NCBI RefSeq assembly: GCF_011398925.1
Contig: NZ_AP022842.1
Coordinates: forward strand, 3,861,001 to 3,925,000
Origin: Bacillus sp. KH172YL63
Lineage (GTDB): Bacteria; Bacillota; Bacilli; Bacillales; Bacillaceae_B
DNA length: 64,000 nucleotides
Reading direction: 5' to 3'
In this document: positions 9,144-18,497 of the stretch, in pieces
Position numbering within the stretch: the first letter of the stretch is position 1
How the letters are laid out: every line of letters begins with the position of its first letter
Notes under the pieces: generated by a model
What the model was told of the DNA's origin: nothing
The model's database searches: none
What the model saw: only the letters and a program-made list of their open reading frames with translations
Translations under genes and position numbers: made by a program

Positions 9144-12100
9144 TTGTTAAAGAAAGTAACCTGTTACACCTTAGTATTTGTCACATTGCTATTTTGTTTA
9201 ATATTTGAACAACATTTTACTGAAGCAAGCAATGATTCCAATCGGATTGCCGGATTAGATCGATATGAAACTGCAGTTAAAATCTCAAAAAAAGGGTGGC
9301 CTTCCGGGACCAACATTGTCGTACTAACAAGGGGAGATCTATTTCCAGACGCACTAGCTGGTGCCCCGCTAGCCAGAAAATACGATGCTCCAATTCTACT
9401 TACATCTCAATCGAGACTACCTCAATCAACCAAAAATCAGATACTTGCATTAAAAGCAAAAAAAGTTGTGATTTTAGGGGGGCCTCAGGCCATTAGTTTA
9501 TCTATTGATAAAAATCTAAAAACATTAGGACTCAGTGTTGAAAGGATATATGGACAAGATCGTTACTCAACAGCCATTGAGATTTCCAAAAAATTAGGGA
9601 ATACGAATAATGAATTTATTATTACAACTGGGAAAGATTTTCCCGATGCGCTAGCAGTAGCTCCCTATGCCGCTGAGCATGCTATACCTATTTTACTCAG
9701 CAGACCAGATTCACTACCATCTGATGTTAAAAGTACTGTAAAAAATGCCAAAAAAACATATATTATAGGAGGAAAAAACGCATTATATGAAAGCATTGAC
9801 CCCCTTCTTCCTAATTCACAAAGAATTTCCGGTCCAACCAGATATGATACAGCCAACGAAATCATCTCAAATTTCTACCATGCTAACCCTAAAATGTATG
9901 TTAGTACTGGTACCAATTTCGCTGATGCACTCACAGGTTCTGTTTTAGCTGCTAAGCAAAAAACAGCCATATTATTAGTGGATCAAAATCAAACGAAGGG
10001 CGAAACGGAATATTTATTTAATCGAAATAGAGTACAGGATTTTAATATTCTAGGTGGTACATCTGCTGTTTCCGATCATGTACAAAAAGAACTTACCACC
10101 TTAATCAGTTCTGTAGATAAAGAAACAATCGGTGCTTCAAACGTAACGTCCAAACTATCAAAACTCTCTGCTACCCAAACACTTGCTATTAAAAAGAGCT
10201 ACAAACAAAGATTAAATGACACTATGCATATCACTGTAGGAAAAGAAGTGTCTAAAACATTTAACGAAGGTCAACTATTTGTCATTCCACCTACTACTGA
10301 ATTTCCAAATGGTTTCGTGGCCAAAATCATGTCTATTAATGAAGTAATGGGTACTATCACCATTAGCCAACCCTCTATTGGAGATGTGTTTGATAAACTA
10401 TCCTTGCATGATGAACAATCACTTTCTTTGGAGAAGTTAAATAATTTCGTCCTGAATGACGGGGTGTTTTTGAAAGTTGGTCAAAGCAAGATTTCGACCA
10501 TACAAGAATTAAACTCAATAAGAAATCTAAGCACAGATGACCTGACATTTTCCATATCATCAAGATGGATGGAAAAAGAAAATTTAAAGATGAATATTGC
10601 CGGAGAGATACAGCTACAAGACCTTAAAACAAGAACTGACACTGAATATGATGCAAACCGAGGAATTTCAACTTTTAATGTGAATCTTGACTATACAGAA
10701 AAATACAATACTACCCTTGATATAAATGGTTCTACAGATTCACTAGCGTCTGATTCACTGCCAACGTCCGACTGGACTACATTAAACGAAGACCAATCGG
10801 CGGCATCATTTGTATTAGGTTCTGTTTCGTACAAGCTTGGAAACATACCTCTACTGACGTCTGTGAAATTTGGTCAAGTTCACATGCCCGTCTCCCTGGC
10901 TATTACCTTTACTCTGGACTCAGAAGGAAAGGTTGCATCAGAGGCCCAATTCAGCGTCATAGAAGAAGAAAGGAATCAATTGGAACTTACTTGGAACGAA
11001 AAGACCCAACAGATTGAGACCGATCATCTGAATACTCCTATCACTCATAAACAAATGATTAATGGTAAAGTCGATGGAGCATTAACGAATAAAATAAACA
11101 TGAATGTTGGTTTACAGATCGCCAGTATCTTCCCATTTGAAACGAAGCATTATTTAACCTCCGTCCATAATTGGACTGGGGAAGGGATGTCGAACTTTAA
11201 TGTCCTTACTCAAGAAACCTTAAATAAATCAGGTTGTTTTACACAGCAGCTTGATATATCAAGAAAAGATATCCTTATCACAAGGTTACAAGCTTCTAAA
11301 ATAAACAAAAATACTATCATGGACAAAACTCTAGTCAATCATGATCTTGATTTTTGTGTGCAAACTGGAAATGTTTCAGGGGATGCATTCGCTGGAAGTA
11401 GTCTAGATCATTCAAACATTGCTGTTAAAGCTATGCAAAATAATGAACTGATGGGCACAGCGACTACCGATGAAGATGGAGGCTATGAATTATCACTGCC
11501 TGAGGGGAAATATACCTTATCATTTACCAAAAAAGGATATCAAACAGAAATCATTTACGATACAGAAATTAAACCTGACACCACTTTCACCTTACCTACA
11601 GTTAACTTGATAGAACTAGACAAAATTGGTAAGGGCTCGATTAATGGGAAGTTAATAGATGGAGTATCAGGAGAAGCTGTCACCAATGCAAAGATGATCA
11701 TTCGAAGTGGATTCCATCATTCAAATGGAGAAATCCTAATGGCAACGTACACGGATGAAAATGGAGAGTATGAGGTTCTAAACCTTCTTTCAGGACTTTA
11801 TTCTATCGAAGTGATAAAAGATGGATACATTTCATACTTATTTAACACTCATATCCAAAAAGGTACCAATATCAATCATCCAAATGAAAGTATCTCCCCC
11901 TTACTCGAACACGGAAAGACTAGATTTATTTTGAACTGGGGAAATCATGCAATGGATTTAGATTCACACTTTACCGGCCCAGGAACGAACAATAATCGCT
12001 TTCATCTCTATTGGGACGCACCACTGTATAAAGACAATGATGATATGATTGCAAGCTTGGATTTATTTGATAAAGAGGCGTTGACTGGACCTGAAACGAT

Positions 12101-12410
12101 AACATTACACCAGCAGAAACCGGGTTCTTATAAATACAGTGTATATAACTATTCTTATCGCTTACATGAAGGTTCAAATGCTTTAGCTAATTCTGAAGCC
12201 AAAATAGATATCTACCAGAACGGATCATTGAAAAAAACTTTATATGTTCCGAACGATCAACCTGGAAAACTTTGGACAGCATTTGAACTCAATAACAATG
12301 AAATAAACTATTTAAATATGATAAGTGATAATGAAGTAACATTGATGTCCAATATATCTGATTCCATTGATAACGCCATACTACCCTCTTTACAAAAAGA
12401 TAAAAAATAA
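9144..12410 (+). CDS. Large surface protein: N-terminal CWB2 triplet, regulatory-like beta domains and YfaP-like domain
   Basis: A secreted protein of about 1088 residues. The signal peptide is followed at once by three canonical CWB2 repeats (about residues 30-320; FPDALAGAPLA, FPDALAVAPYA, FADALTGSVLA). A middle region of roughly 400 residues matches no family I know. Two carboxypeptidase-regulatory-like beta-sandwich domains follow, each marked by DEDGGYELSLPEGKY or DENGEYEVLNLLSGLY. The C-terminal part (LNWGNHAMDLDSHF, then RFHLYWDAPL) resembles the domain of YfaP/DUF2135 proteins, of unknown function. The TTG at 9144 follows AGGAGG by eight bases and is preferred to the GTG at 9114. It is divergent from the NlpC/P60 gene. 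Possible roles are adhesion or binding of a surface ligand. Confidence 0.85.
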   Translation: MLKKVTCYTLVFVTLLFCLIFEQHFTEASNDSNRIAGLDRYETAVKISKKGWPSGTNIVVLTRGDLFPDALAGAPLARKYDAPILLTSQSRLPQSTKNQILALKAKKVVILGGPQAISLSIDKNLKTLGLSVERIYGQDRYSTAIEISKKLGNTNNEFIITTGKDFPDALAVAPYAAEHAIPILLSRPDSLPSDVKSTVKNAKKTYIIGGKNALYESIDPLLPNSQRISGPTRYDTANEIISNFYHANPKMYVSTGTNFADALTGSVLAAKQKTAILLVDQNQTKGETEYLFNRNRVQDFNILGGTSAVSDHVQKELTTLISSVDKETIGASNVTSKLSKLSATQTLAIKKSYKQRLNDTMHITVGKEVSKTFNEGQLFVIPPTTEFPNGFVAKIMSINEVMGTITISQPSIGDVFDKLSLHDEQSLSLEKLNNFVLNDGVFLKVGQSKISTIQELNSIRNLSTDDLTFSISSRWMEKENLKMNIAGEIQLQDLKTRTDTEYDANRGISTFNVNLDYTEKYNTTLDINGSTDSLASDSLPTSDWTTLNEDQSAASFVLGSVSYKLGNIPLLTSVKFGQVHMPVSLAITFTLDSEGKVASEAQFSVIEEERNQLELTWNEKTQQIETDHLNTPITHKQMINGKVDGALTNKINMNVGLQIASIFPFETKHYLTSVHNWTGEGMSNFNVLTQETLNKSGCFTQQLDISRKDILITRLQASKINKNTIMDKTLVNHDLDFCVQTGNVSGDAFAGSSLDHSNIAVKAMQNNELMGTATTDEDGGYELSLPEGKYTLSFTKKGYQTEIIYDTEIKPDTTFTLPTVNLIELDKIGKGSINGKLIDGVSGEAVTNAKMIIRSGFHHSNGEILMATYTDENGEYEVLNLLSGLYSIEVIKDGYISYLFNTHIQKGTNINHPNESISPLLEHGKTRFILNWGNHAMDLDSHFTGPGTNNNRFHLYWDAPLYKDNDDMIASLDLFDKEALTGPETITLHQQKPGSYKYSVYNYSYRLHEGSNALANSEAKIDIYQNGSLKKTLYVPNDQPGKLWTAFELNNNEINYLNMISDNEVTLMSNISDSIDNAILPSLQKDKK

Positions 12411-12458
12411 TATTAGCAGCATAAGTAATATAGGCATTAACCACGCAAATAATAGTGA

Positions 12459-12488
12459 AAACCCCAGATCTAATGTGAACTGGGGTTT
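12459..12488 (+). terminator. Likely terminator hairpin after the large CWB2 protein
   Basis: The stem AAACCCCAG / CTGGGGTTT with a 12-nt loop lies 50 bp after the stop codon at 12410. The T-tract is short, so strength is uncertain. Confidence 0.65.
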
Positions 12489-12534
12489 CGTTATGTTATT
12501 CACTTTTCATTAGGTTAGTTAAAGTCACGTGTAC

Positions 12535-12999
12535 TTACGGCTCCTTAGAGGAGTTTTTGCTTTGTGATTTGCTAATAGCATATTTTCTATTCTGTTTCTC
12601 CGCCATAATTGAATCAACTACCCAAAATGGAAGCGCAGATATACATCCATAAATGAATAACAAAGAAAAAGATCTAACATCTATTATGCTCATATCCATA
12701 TCCTCTAAATAGAGTACAACCGTAATAGCAGCAAATCCACCACCTAAAACATGAAATATCACAGATAGAATTTTTTTATCTCTAGGTAGATTCGCAAATT
12801 TCTCCCCAAGAAATTCAGATAATATAGACCAGATAGACGCATAAATCAAGAAAAGTGGAGACCACCAGACTACCATTAACCCAAAATAAAGAATATCCCA
12901 CCCCATGAGCACGGCACTCATTAAAATCATGAATAACAAAAAACCAATTAAAATCAATCCACTATACAATTTTCTACTTATTATTATTTTCAAGTCCAC
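12535..12999 (-). CDS. Small multi-pass membrane protein of unknown function
   Basis: A 154-residue protein with about four hydrophobic segments (around residues 12-33, 38-60, 80-100 and 110-128) and a charged, Lys/Ser-rich cytoplasmic tail. I do not recognise the family. The GTG start at 12999 (MDLKIIISRK) is preceded by AGGTGG at five bases. It converges on the large CWB2 gene. Nothing in the sequence links it directly to the wall proteins. Confidence 0.7.
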   Translation of the reverse strand: MDLKIIISRKLYSGLILIGFLLFMILMSAVLMGWDILYFGLMVVWWSPLFLIYASIWSILSEFLGEKFANLPRDKKILSVIFHVLGGGFAAITVVLYLEDMDMSIIDVRSFSLLFIYGCISALPFWVVDSIMAEKQNRKYAISKSQSKNSSKEP

Positions 13000-13323
13000 T
13001 TGTCCACCTATCTCCCCATATATTCCAATAAAAGTATTTGTATCTTCTTCAACTATCTGTAATAGAATAACTATTTTTCACCATTTTATCATATGGATTC
13101 TTCTTGGATTCTTCTCACGGAATTATAAGTGAACGATGCAGTCATCCTTTATATGTACAATAATCTAGATTTTAATGAGATCTTCATTGATCACAAATGT
13201 GAATACAAACTATAGTTTAATGACAAATAAAGCAGGCTAACTCCCTTGGAATTAGCCTGCTATTTCAATGTCATCTATAGTTTCCACATAAGAAGGACAT
13301 TCTTAGAATAAGCGAATATATTG
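13000..13323. other. Intergenic stretch with one terminator
   Basis: This 324-bp AT-rich stretch precedes the small membrane protein gene and holds the terminator at 13231-13261 for the operon at its right. I see no further gene or RNA. Confidence 0.6.
13231..13261 (-). terminator. Rho-independent terminator of the LRR-deacetylase operon
   Basis: A stem AGCAGGCTAA / TTAGCCTGCT is followed on the minus strand by TTATTTG. It lies about 60 bp after the stop codon at 13324. Confidence 0.75.
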
Positions 13324-14076
13324 CTATTGATCAATTAAGTGGTACTTACTTCTTGGGTCCCTTTCCAGCAAATTAAAATCATACGGAACAGAAATGATTC
13401 CAATAGAATACATCCTTCTTAAAGGATTCCATTCTTTATAAGGAATGGTAGCATTAACGATTGGTTGATCAAGAATTGATGAGTATGTCTCGTATACACC
13501 TTTAACTATATTTCTTTCGTTATTTTGGATATAAAATTTGGGTTCTTTCAGTAATCCATTTTTAAACAAATTATTTAACGCCAGTCCGGAGTTACGATGG
13601 TCGTTATGATCATCATGGTAGCTTAGAGCCATATGAATGGCTTCCGGAAAACGGGTTTTATACTTTAATACTGTTTCTTCCACCTGGTTGACAGTTGTTT
13701 TACCATCTTTTAACCGTGAGAAATGCATATTCTTTCTCTCAACCCCCAGGGCACTTAACGATCGAATGAATTCCAAGTTCCTGGCATCAGAAAATTCCTT
13801 TGTTGACATTGGGCTTAAATAATGCTTAACGACCTCTTTATTTACTGAATGAATAGCATTAGTCGCAGATCCATCGGTCAATAATACAACGTGCACTTCG
13901 TAGCCATTATGAACATAAAGGGTAATAGCGTGACCCATTGTTAGTAGTTCATCATCTTGATGTGGGGAGTAAAAAATGGCTACAGGTTTATTAATAGGTT
14001 CTTCCGCGCTAACATTGATTAGATTACAATGGAAAAAGAAGAGTAATGTACCTAAGATAAATGGTTTGAATTTCAT
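13324..14076 (-). CDS. Secreted PIG-L/LmbE-family deacetylase
   Basis: A 250-residue protein with a signal peptide (residues 1-24) and a PIG-L (LmbE-like) domain. These zinc enzymes remove N-acetyl groups from N-acetylglucosamine-type sugars. The zinc and catalytic motif is YSPHQDDELLTMGHA (residues 36-50), equivalent to the AHPDDE box; a second histidine motif, YHDDHNDHRNSG, lies near residue 152. Its ATG overlaps the stop codon of the upstream LRR-CWB2 gene by one base (TAATG), so translation is probably coupled. Secretion suggests an extracellular polysaccharide or wall glycan as substrate, unlike cytoplasmic BshB or LmbE-type enzymes (inference). It has no wall-binding repeats of its own. 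Confidence 0.88.
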   Translation of the reverse strand: MKFKPFILGTLLFFFHCNLINVSAEEPINKPVAIFYSPHQDDELLTMGHAITLYVHNGYEVHVVLLTDGSATNAIHSVNKEVVKHYLSPMSTKEFSDARNLEFIRSLSALGVERKNMHFSRLKDGKTTVNQVEETVLKYKTRFPEAIHMALSYHDDHNDHRNSGLALNNLFKNGLLKEPKFYIQNNERNIVKGVYETYSSILDQPIVNATIPYKEWNPLRRMYSIGIISVPYDFNLLERDPRSKYHLIDQ

Positions 14077-16001
14077 TATTGTTCATTTAAACTCCCTTCA
14101 TATAATTTTGTAAGATTATAAATAACTTCATCCTCGATAACCGCTTTCCCACCTAGAACAGTAAAGTTTTCCACTGTGTAACCATTGAAAATATCCTGCG
14201 TTTCTACTGGGATTCCGGTTTTATTAACCAATAATAATGCAGCACTTTTTTTGGCTGCCAAGACCGAACCTGTCAAGGAATCGGCAAATCCATAACCATT
14301 TCCTATAAAGAAGGTAGTGCTTGTTCCATTTAACTCTTTAAATACTTTTGTGGCTGTCTCAAAGCGATTTTTACCGCCAATCCTTTGGGGAGATGGTAGT
14401 TCAGATAGGATCGAGTTACTTACTACTCCTTCGCCACCGACGACAATAGATTGATTTACATTCTCTAAAAAGCTCTTAGTTGAGTTTGGAAGTGAGTCTT
14501 TATCCGTTAATAATATTGGATAGCCCATGCGCGCAGCATATGGGGCAATTGATAACGCATCTGGGAAATTCTTCCCGTAAGCAATAATTGCTTTCTTAGG
14601 CTTCAAGTTTAATTCCTCTGCTATTAATCTAGCAGTATCAAAACGATCCTTACCCGAAACCCTTTTCGTAATCAACTGTATGGATTTCAATTCATCTTCC
14701 ACTTCTAAAGAGATGGCAGAGGATCCGCCCAATAGTATCACTTCTTCCGCTTGTAACCTTTCTATCTCCCTCTTCGTTTCGGTACTTAATCTATTCTTTT
14801 CCGTTAATAAAATCGGGGCATTCTTTTCATAAGCTAGGGTTACTCCAGCAAGGGCATCGGCAAATGAATCCCCTCTAGCTAAAAAGACAGTATGGGATTC
14901 TCCCCATCCTTCTTTGGATATTTCAACCGCCGTCGCATATCGGTTTGAACCAGCGAGCCGCTTTTCACCCATCTCAGGTAATTCTATGGGGTCATAGCTT
15001 ACATTTACCCCACGCTCTTTTAAAGTATAAATGATGTCCATCGCGTCTTCGTTTAAAGGGTTACCTTTTAACAAAACTGTTCCTTGAACAACTTCACTCA
15101 ACGCCCTTATGCTTTGAATTTCATTATTTTCTAAATTCACATAGCCCTTTGTCATACCTGATAAGCTTTTTATATCCTTAATTTTATTCCCCTGCAGCTC
15201 AAAATAATAGCCTCCTTTAGAATCTACTTGAATGCCATCTAAGGATTCTATACGATTATCAGCCGCTTTCACCACTTGAAGTTTAGATTTTGATAATGGG
15301 GATAAGGTGACTAAGTCATTATTGTTAATATTCAAGTACTTAAGGTTTTCAAGCGGCGATAATGCTTCAATGTCAGATAAGTGATTTTTAGATGCCGATA
15401 ACTCCGTTAGTGCAGACGCTTGTTGCAATCCATCTAAATTTTTCAGTTCATTGTTTGATGCATCAATATATAAAGAAGCTGCATCTTTAGGAAATGATGT
15501 GTTTTTTAGCGGTGTCAAACTTGCTATTCGGTTATCATTCAGGGCCAGACTTATTTCATTTCCTTGAAACGCCATAGATCGAAGAGGAGATATATCCATA
15601 ATGCGGTTATAACTTAAATCTAATAATGAAACTTTATTAAAGTCTTCCGGCACGGTTATCTCCTCTATTTGATTTTCCGCCAAGGACAATACCTCAAGAT
15701 TTTTTAATGGTTTTAATTCATTTATTCGTTTAAGATTATTGCCCTCAAGATAAAGCGATACTAAATTATCAGCATGCTGAATGCCTTCCAGATCACTTAT
15801 CCCCCAAAAACTCCCATCGAGGTTAACCAAATCTTCTAGTTGTATTAAAGAAATGTTAACTTTTTCATCAATATTATAATGGTACTTTACAACCTCCTCT
15901 AGGTTTGGATCTTTAATAATAGGTTCCGCCGCACCTACTGTTAGACCGAAACCGAAGAATGCTGTGACAATAACGACAAAGTTTACTATCAATAGTTTCA
16001 T
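14076..16001 (-). CDS. Internalin-like leucine-rich repeat protein with three CWB2 repeats
   Basis: A 641-residue secreted protein. After the signal peptide, about residues 50-345 form leucine-rich repeats of the internalin type with LxxLxLxxNxI spacing (LVSLYLEGNNLKRI, LEVLSLAENQIEEI, LKYLNINNNDLVTL). Three canonical CWB2 repeats follow to the C-terminus. LRR arrays bind proteins or glycans, so an adhesive or receptor role on the cell surface is likely (inference). The ATG at 16001 is preceded by AGGAGG. The next gene, a secreted deacetylase, overlaps its stop codon. Only 49 bp separate it from the toroid-CWB2 gene upstream, so the three may form one transcript. Confidence 0.9.
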   Translation of the reverse strand: MKLLIVNFVVIVTAFFGFGLTVGAAEPIIKDPNLEEVVKYHYNIDEKVNISLIQLEDLVNLDGSFWGISDLEGIQHADNLVSLYLEGNNLKRINELKPLKNLEVLSLAENQIEEITVPEDFNKVSLLDLSYNRIMDISPLRSMAFQGNEISLALNDNRIASLTPLKNTSFPKDAASLYIDASNNELKNLDGLQQASALTELSASKNHLSDIEALSPLENLKYLNINNNDLVTLSPLSKSKLQVVKAADNRIESLDGIQVDSKGGYYFELQGNKIKDIKSLSGMTKGYVNLENNEIQSIRALSEVVQGTVLLKGNPLNEDAMDIIYTLKERGVNVSYDPIELPEMGEKRLAGSNRYATAVEISKEGWGESHTVFLARGDSFADALAGVTLAYEKNAPILLTEKNRLSTETKREIERLQAEEVILLGGSSAISLEVEDELKSIQLITKRVSGKDRFDTARLIAEELNLKPKKAIIAYGKNFPDALSIAPYAARMGYPILLTDKDSLPNSTKSFLENVNQSIVVGGEGVVSNSILSELPSPQRIGGKNRFETATKVFKELNGTSTTFFIGNGYGFADSLTGSVLAAKKSAALLLVNKTGIPVETQDIFNGYTVENFTVLGGKAVIEDEVIYNLTKLYEGSLNEQ

Positions 16002-16050
16002 AAATCCTCCTAAAGCATTTTAGTATGGTAAGAGATAAACAGAAAGTACA

Positions 16051-18294
16051 TCACTGTCTTAATAAGCTTAATGGAACATGAGCAGCAAGAGTATTTTCTC
16101 CACCTAACAGGTAAAAGTGCTCAATGGAATTTCGCTTAAACACATTCAAGGTTGCATCAGGAATATCGTTAAAGCCTGTTAAAACCAATGAAGCGTTTAA
16201 CTTTGATGCCAATGCAGAACCAGACAGTGCATCTGGAAAAGCCCCCCCGTTGGAAACCATTATCGTCTTGGCCCCCGGCTGGAGTGTCTCCATTACCTTT
16301 ACAGCTGTTTCATATCGGTCCACCCCTGCAATCCTTGTAGCTTTTGGAAATGTTTGTTCAACGTTTTTTCCAATGACGTTCTCCCCACCTATAAGAGTTA
16401 TAGAACGGACTTGCTCAAGGACCTCTTGAGTTGAAGGAGGTATTTCATCTTTTTTTGTCAACAATATCGGGATACCATTTTTACCAGCTATCGAAGCGAC
16501 AGAGAGAGCATCCGGAAAAGTTTTTCCATTTACTAGAAATGCTTGATCTGAAGATGCCCCGATGTATTTGGCAATATTCACAGACGTTTCATAACGATCA
16601 CTTCCATCTATTCTGCTGACCTTTACGTCTAAATCTCTTATGGCTTCTGCAACCTCATCCGTGACAGCCGAAGTTCCACCTATAATAATTATCCTTTCAG
16701 CATCCAGTCTGACCAATTCCTTCTCTACACTACCTGGCAAGTGATTATGGTTCGTCAATAAAATGGGGGCCTTATATTTTCCTGCTAAAGGAGCGGAAGC
16801 AAGCGCGTCCGGGAAATCTTCTCCACTGGCAATGACAACTGTTTCAGATGATCCCCATCCTTCTTTCGAAATTTCGACCGATGTTTCAAACCTATCCTTT
16901 CCAGATAATCGTTCATAGGTTGGCCCATAAGATTTTTCTGAGATCTTTAAAGCGGGGTCGTTCTTCATCCACTTTGCCATCAAAGCCCAAGCAGCATGAT
17001 GGGCAACCCATTCCTCTCTACCATCATATGTATCCTCCATGTAAGAAGCATACGTATGTCCATCGGAATGTCGATTTTGCATATCTAATACTTTCTGAGC
17101 GTGTAACGGTTCCCAGTATGAGCCACCTCTACTTAAAGATGAATCAAACTCAAACACATCTGCAAAGATATCAAGAGTTGCAAACTGCATTCTTCTATCT
17201 GTACCCCAATCATTTCCTTGAGGATAGTAAATATCTGATGAGTTTTGTTTATAAATTGTTCCGCCCGCCCCCTCAAAAGGTGGACTTGAAAAAGAATGTT
17301 CCACATAGGCACCATAAACAAGGTCAGAGTTAAAAAAAGCAGCTTCCGGTGTTGCCATGCCCGCCAGTGTATAATGAATTCCTGAAGTATTATTGAATGC
17401 GATGAACTCCATATAATCAGGATGTATAAATCCATGGTTCACAACAGTTCCATCATCATTAATATTACTCCCTTTAACCCATTCTCTTACCTCTTTCCCG
17501 TTAACCACCTCACTATTGGTAAGGTCCATAGGGGTTGCTGCTGAAGACACCATGAGCTCAATATTTTTATTCATCCAGGCATGCCAATTTTGATGCTCCG
17601 GCATCATGGCTGTAGCTAACTGTAACAATTGTGCGTTCCAAGCATTCTCCTCGGCTTTTGTATCTCCAGGAAAAAGCACTTCTCCTCCTGCGTTTTTCCA
17701 ATAAGGCACTTTATAATCAATAAAACGATTGGCTTCGTACTCAACCATTTTGCGAACATATTCTTGATTTTCTTTAGATAAGTCGTCCCATATTAACCAT
17801 CCGCCAAAGCCCGCAAAATATGCCCAATGAGCCGATTGCCATCTATTTCCCCAACCATTTTGTGAATTCGCCCGATGATGAAAAGCCAGAGAAGAAACAA
17901 GCTGCGAAGTATGATCTATCGCTTCACTCTCAGGTACGCCAATATAGGAAGGATTATATACTTTAAAAGATAAGGAAGTCGCAAGCCCAAGTGACATTGC
18001 TGCAGGATGGCGAATGTCACTCTCATCTCTACCTCCAAAATCAAGGTACCCTTTCCCTTGGTCATCAAAATTCTTCTCTTCATCCCACCATGTTGTCAAT
18101 CCATATTTATTCGTGTTCAATAATATCTTCTTAATTCTGGCAGAGTTCTCGTCGGTTGGATAACTTAAGGGATCTATACTTATAGATATAGGCTCTACCT
18201 CATTACTCGCTGCTGCAAAGCCTTTAATAGGATCGATACTCATAGAAACCATGAACAACACAGCTGATATTGTTATTCCTATCACCTTATTCAT
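16051..18294 (-). CDS. Secreted protein with alpha/alpha-toroid-like N domain and three CWB2 repeats
   Basis: A 747-residue exported protein. Residues about 40-460 are rich in Trp, Tyr and His and look like an (alpha/alpha) toroid of the kind found in polysaccharide lyases and some glycosidases (for example WGNRWQSAHWAYFAGFGGW and EEWVAHHAAWALMAKWM). I cannot assign a family or catalytic residues, so lyase activity is an inference. Three CWB2 repeats follow (FPDALASAPLA, FPDALSVASIA, FPDALSGSALA). The ATG at 18294 lies 13 bases after GAGGAG. It is the first of three closely packed minus-strand genes with the LRR protein and the deacetylase, and it is divergent from the transglycosylase gene. 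Confidence 0.82.
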   Translation of the reverse strand: MNKVIGITISAVLFMVSMSIDPIKGFAAASNEVEPISISIDPLSYPTDENSARIKKILLNTNKYGLTTWWDEEKNFDDQGKGYLDFGGRDESDIRHPAAMSLGLATSLSFKVYNPSYIGVPESEAIDHTSQLVSSLAFHHRANSQNGWGNRWQSAHWAYFAGFGGWLIWDDLSKENQEYVRKMVEYEANRFIDYKVPYWKNAGGEVLFPGDTKAEENAWNAQLLQLATAMMPEHQNWHAWMNKNIELMVSSAATPMDLTNSEVVNGKEVREWVKGSNINDDGTVVNHGFIHPDYMEFIAFNNTSGIHYTLAGMATPEAAFFNSDLVYGAYVEHSFSSPPFEGAGGTIYKQNSSDIYYPQGNDWGTDRRMQFATLDIFADVFEFDSSLSRGGSYWEPLHAQKVLDMQNRHSDGHTYASYMEDTYDGREEWVAHHAAWALMAKWMKNDPALKISEKSYGPTYERLSGKDRFETSVEISKEGWGSSETVVIASGEDFPDALASAPLAGKYKAPILLTNHNHLPGSVEKELVRLDAERIIIIGGTSAVTDEVAEAIRDLDVKVSRIDGSDRYETSVNIAKYIGASSDQAFLVNGKTFPDALSVASIAGKNGIPILLTKKDEIPPSTQEVLEQVRSITLIGGENVIGKNVEQTFPKATRIAGVDRYETAVKVMETLQPGAKTIMVSNGGAFPDALSGSALASKLNASLVLTGFNDIPDATLNVFKRNSIEHFYLLGGENTLAAHVPLSLLRQ

Positions 18295-18441
18295 TTCTAA
18301 TACACACTCCTCTATTTATTTCCTATTTTATATAGTAACATCTACAAAAAGAAAAATTATCTAATATACCGAATCACTTCCAGTGTATATACTACCATTA
18401 AAGTAAAATTATTACATGATTACATAAACCCAATATCACCC

Positions 18442-18469
18442 TTTAGAAATTTCCTATAAATGGTATAAT
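18442..18469 (+). promoter_or_regulatory. Candidate sigma-A promoter of the transglycosylase gene
   Basis: A perfect TATAAT (18464-18469) is preceded by TGG, giving an extended -10 element. TTTAGA lies 16 bp upstream. The start codon is 28 bp downstream, behind AGGAGG. Confidence 0.5.
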
Positions 18470-18497
18470 GAAAGTATAATAACTTAGGAGGTAAATA

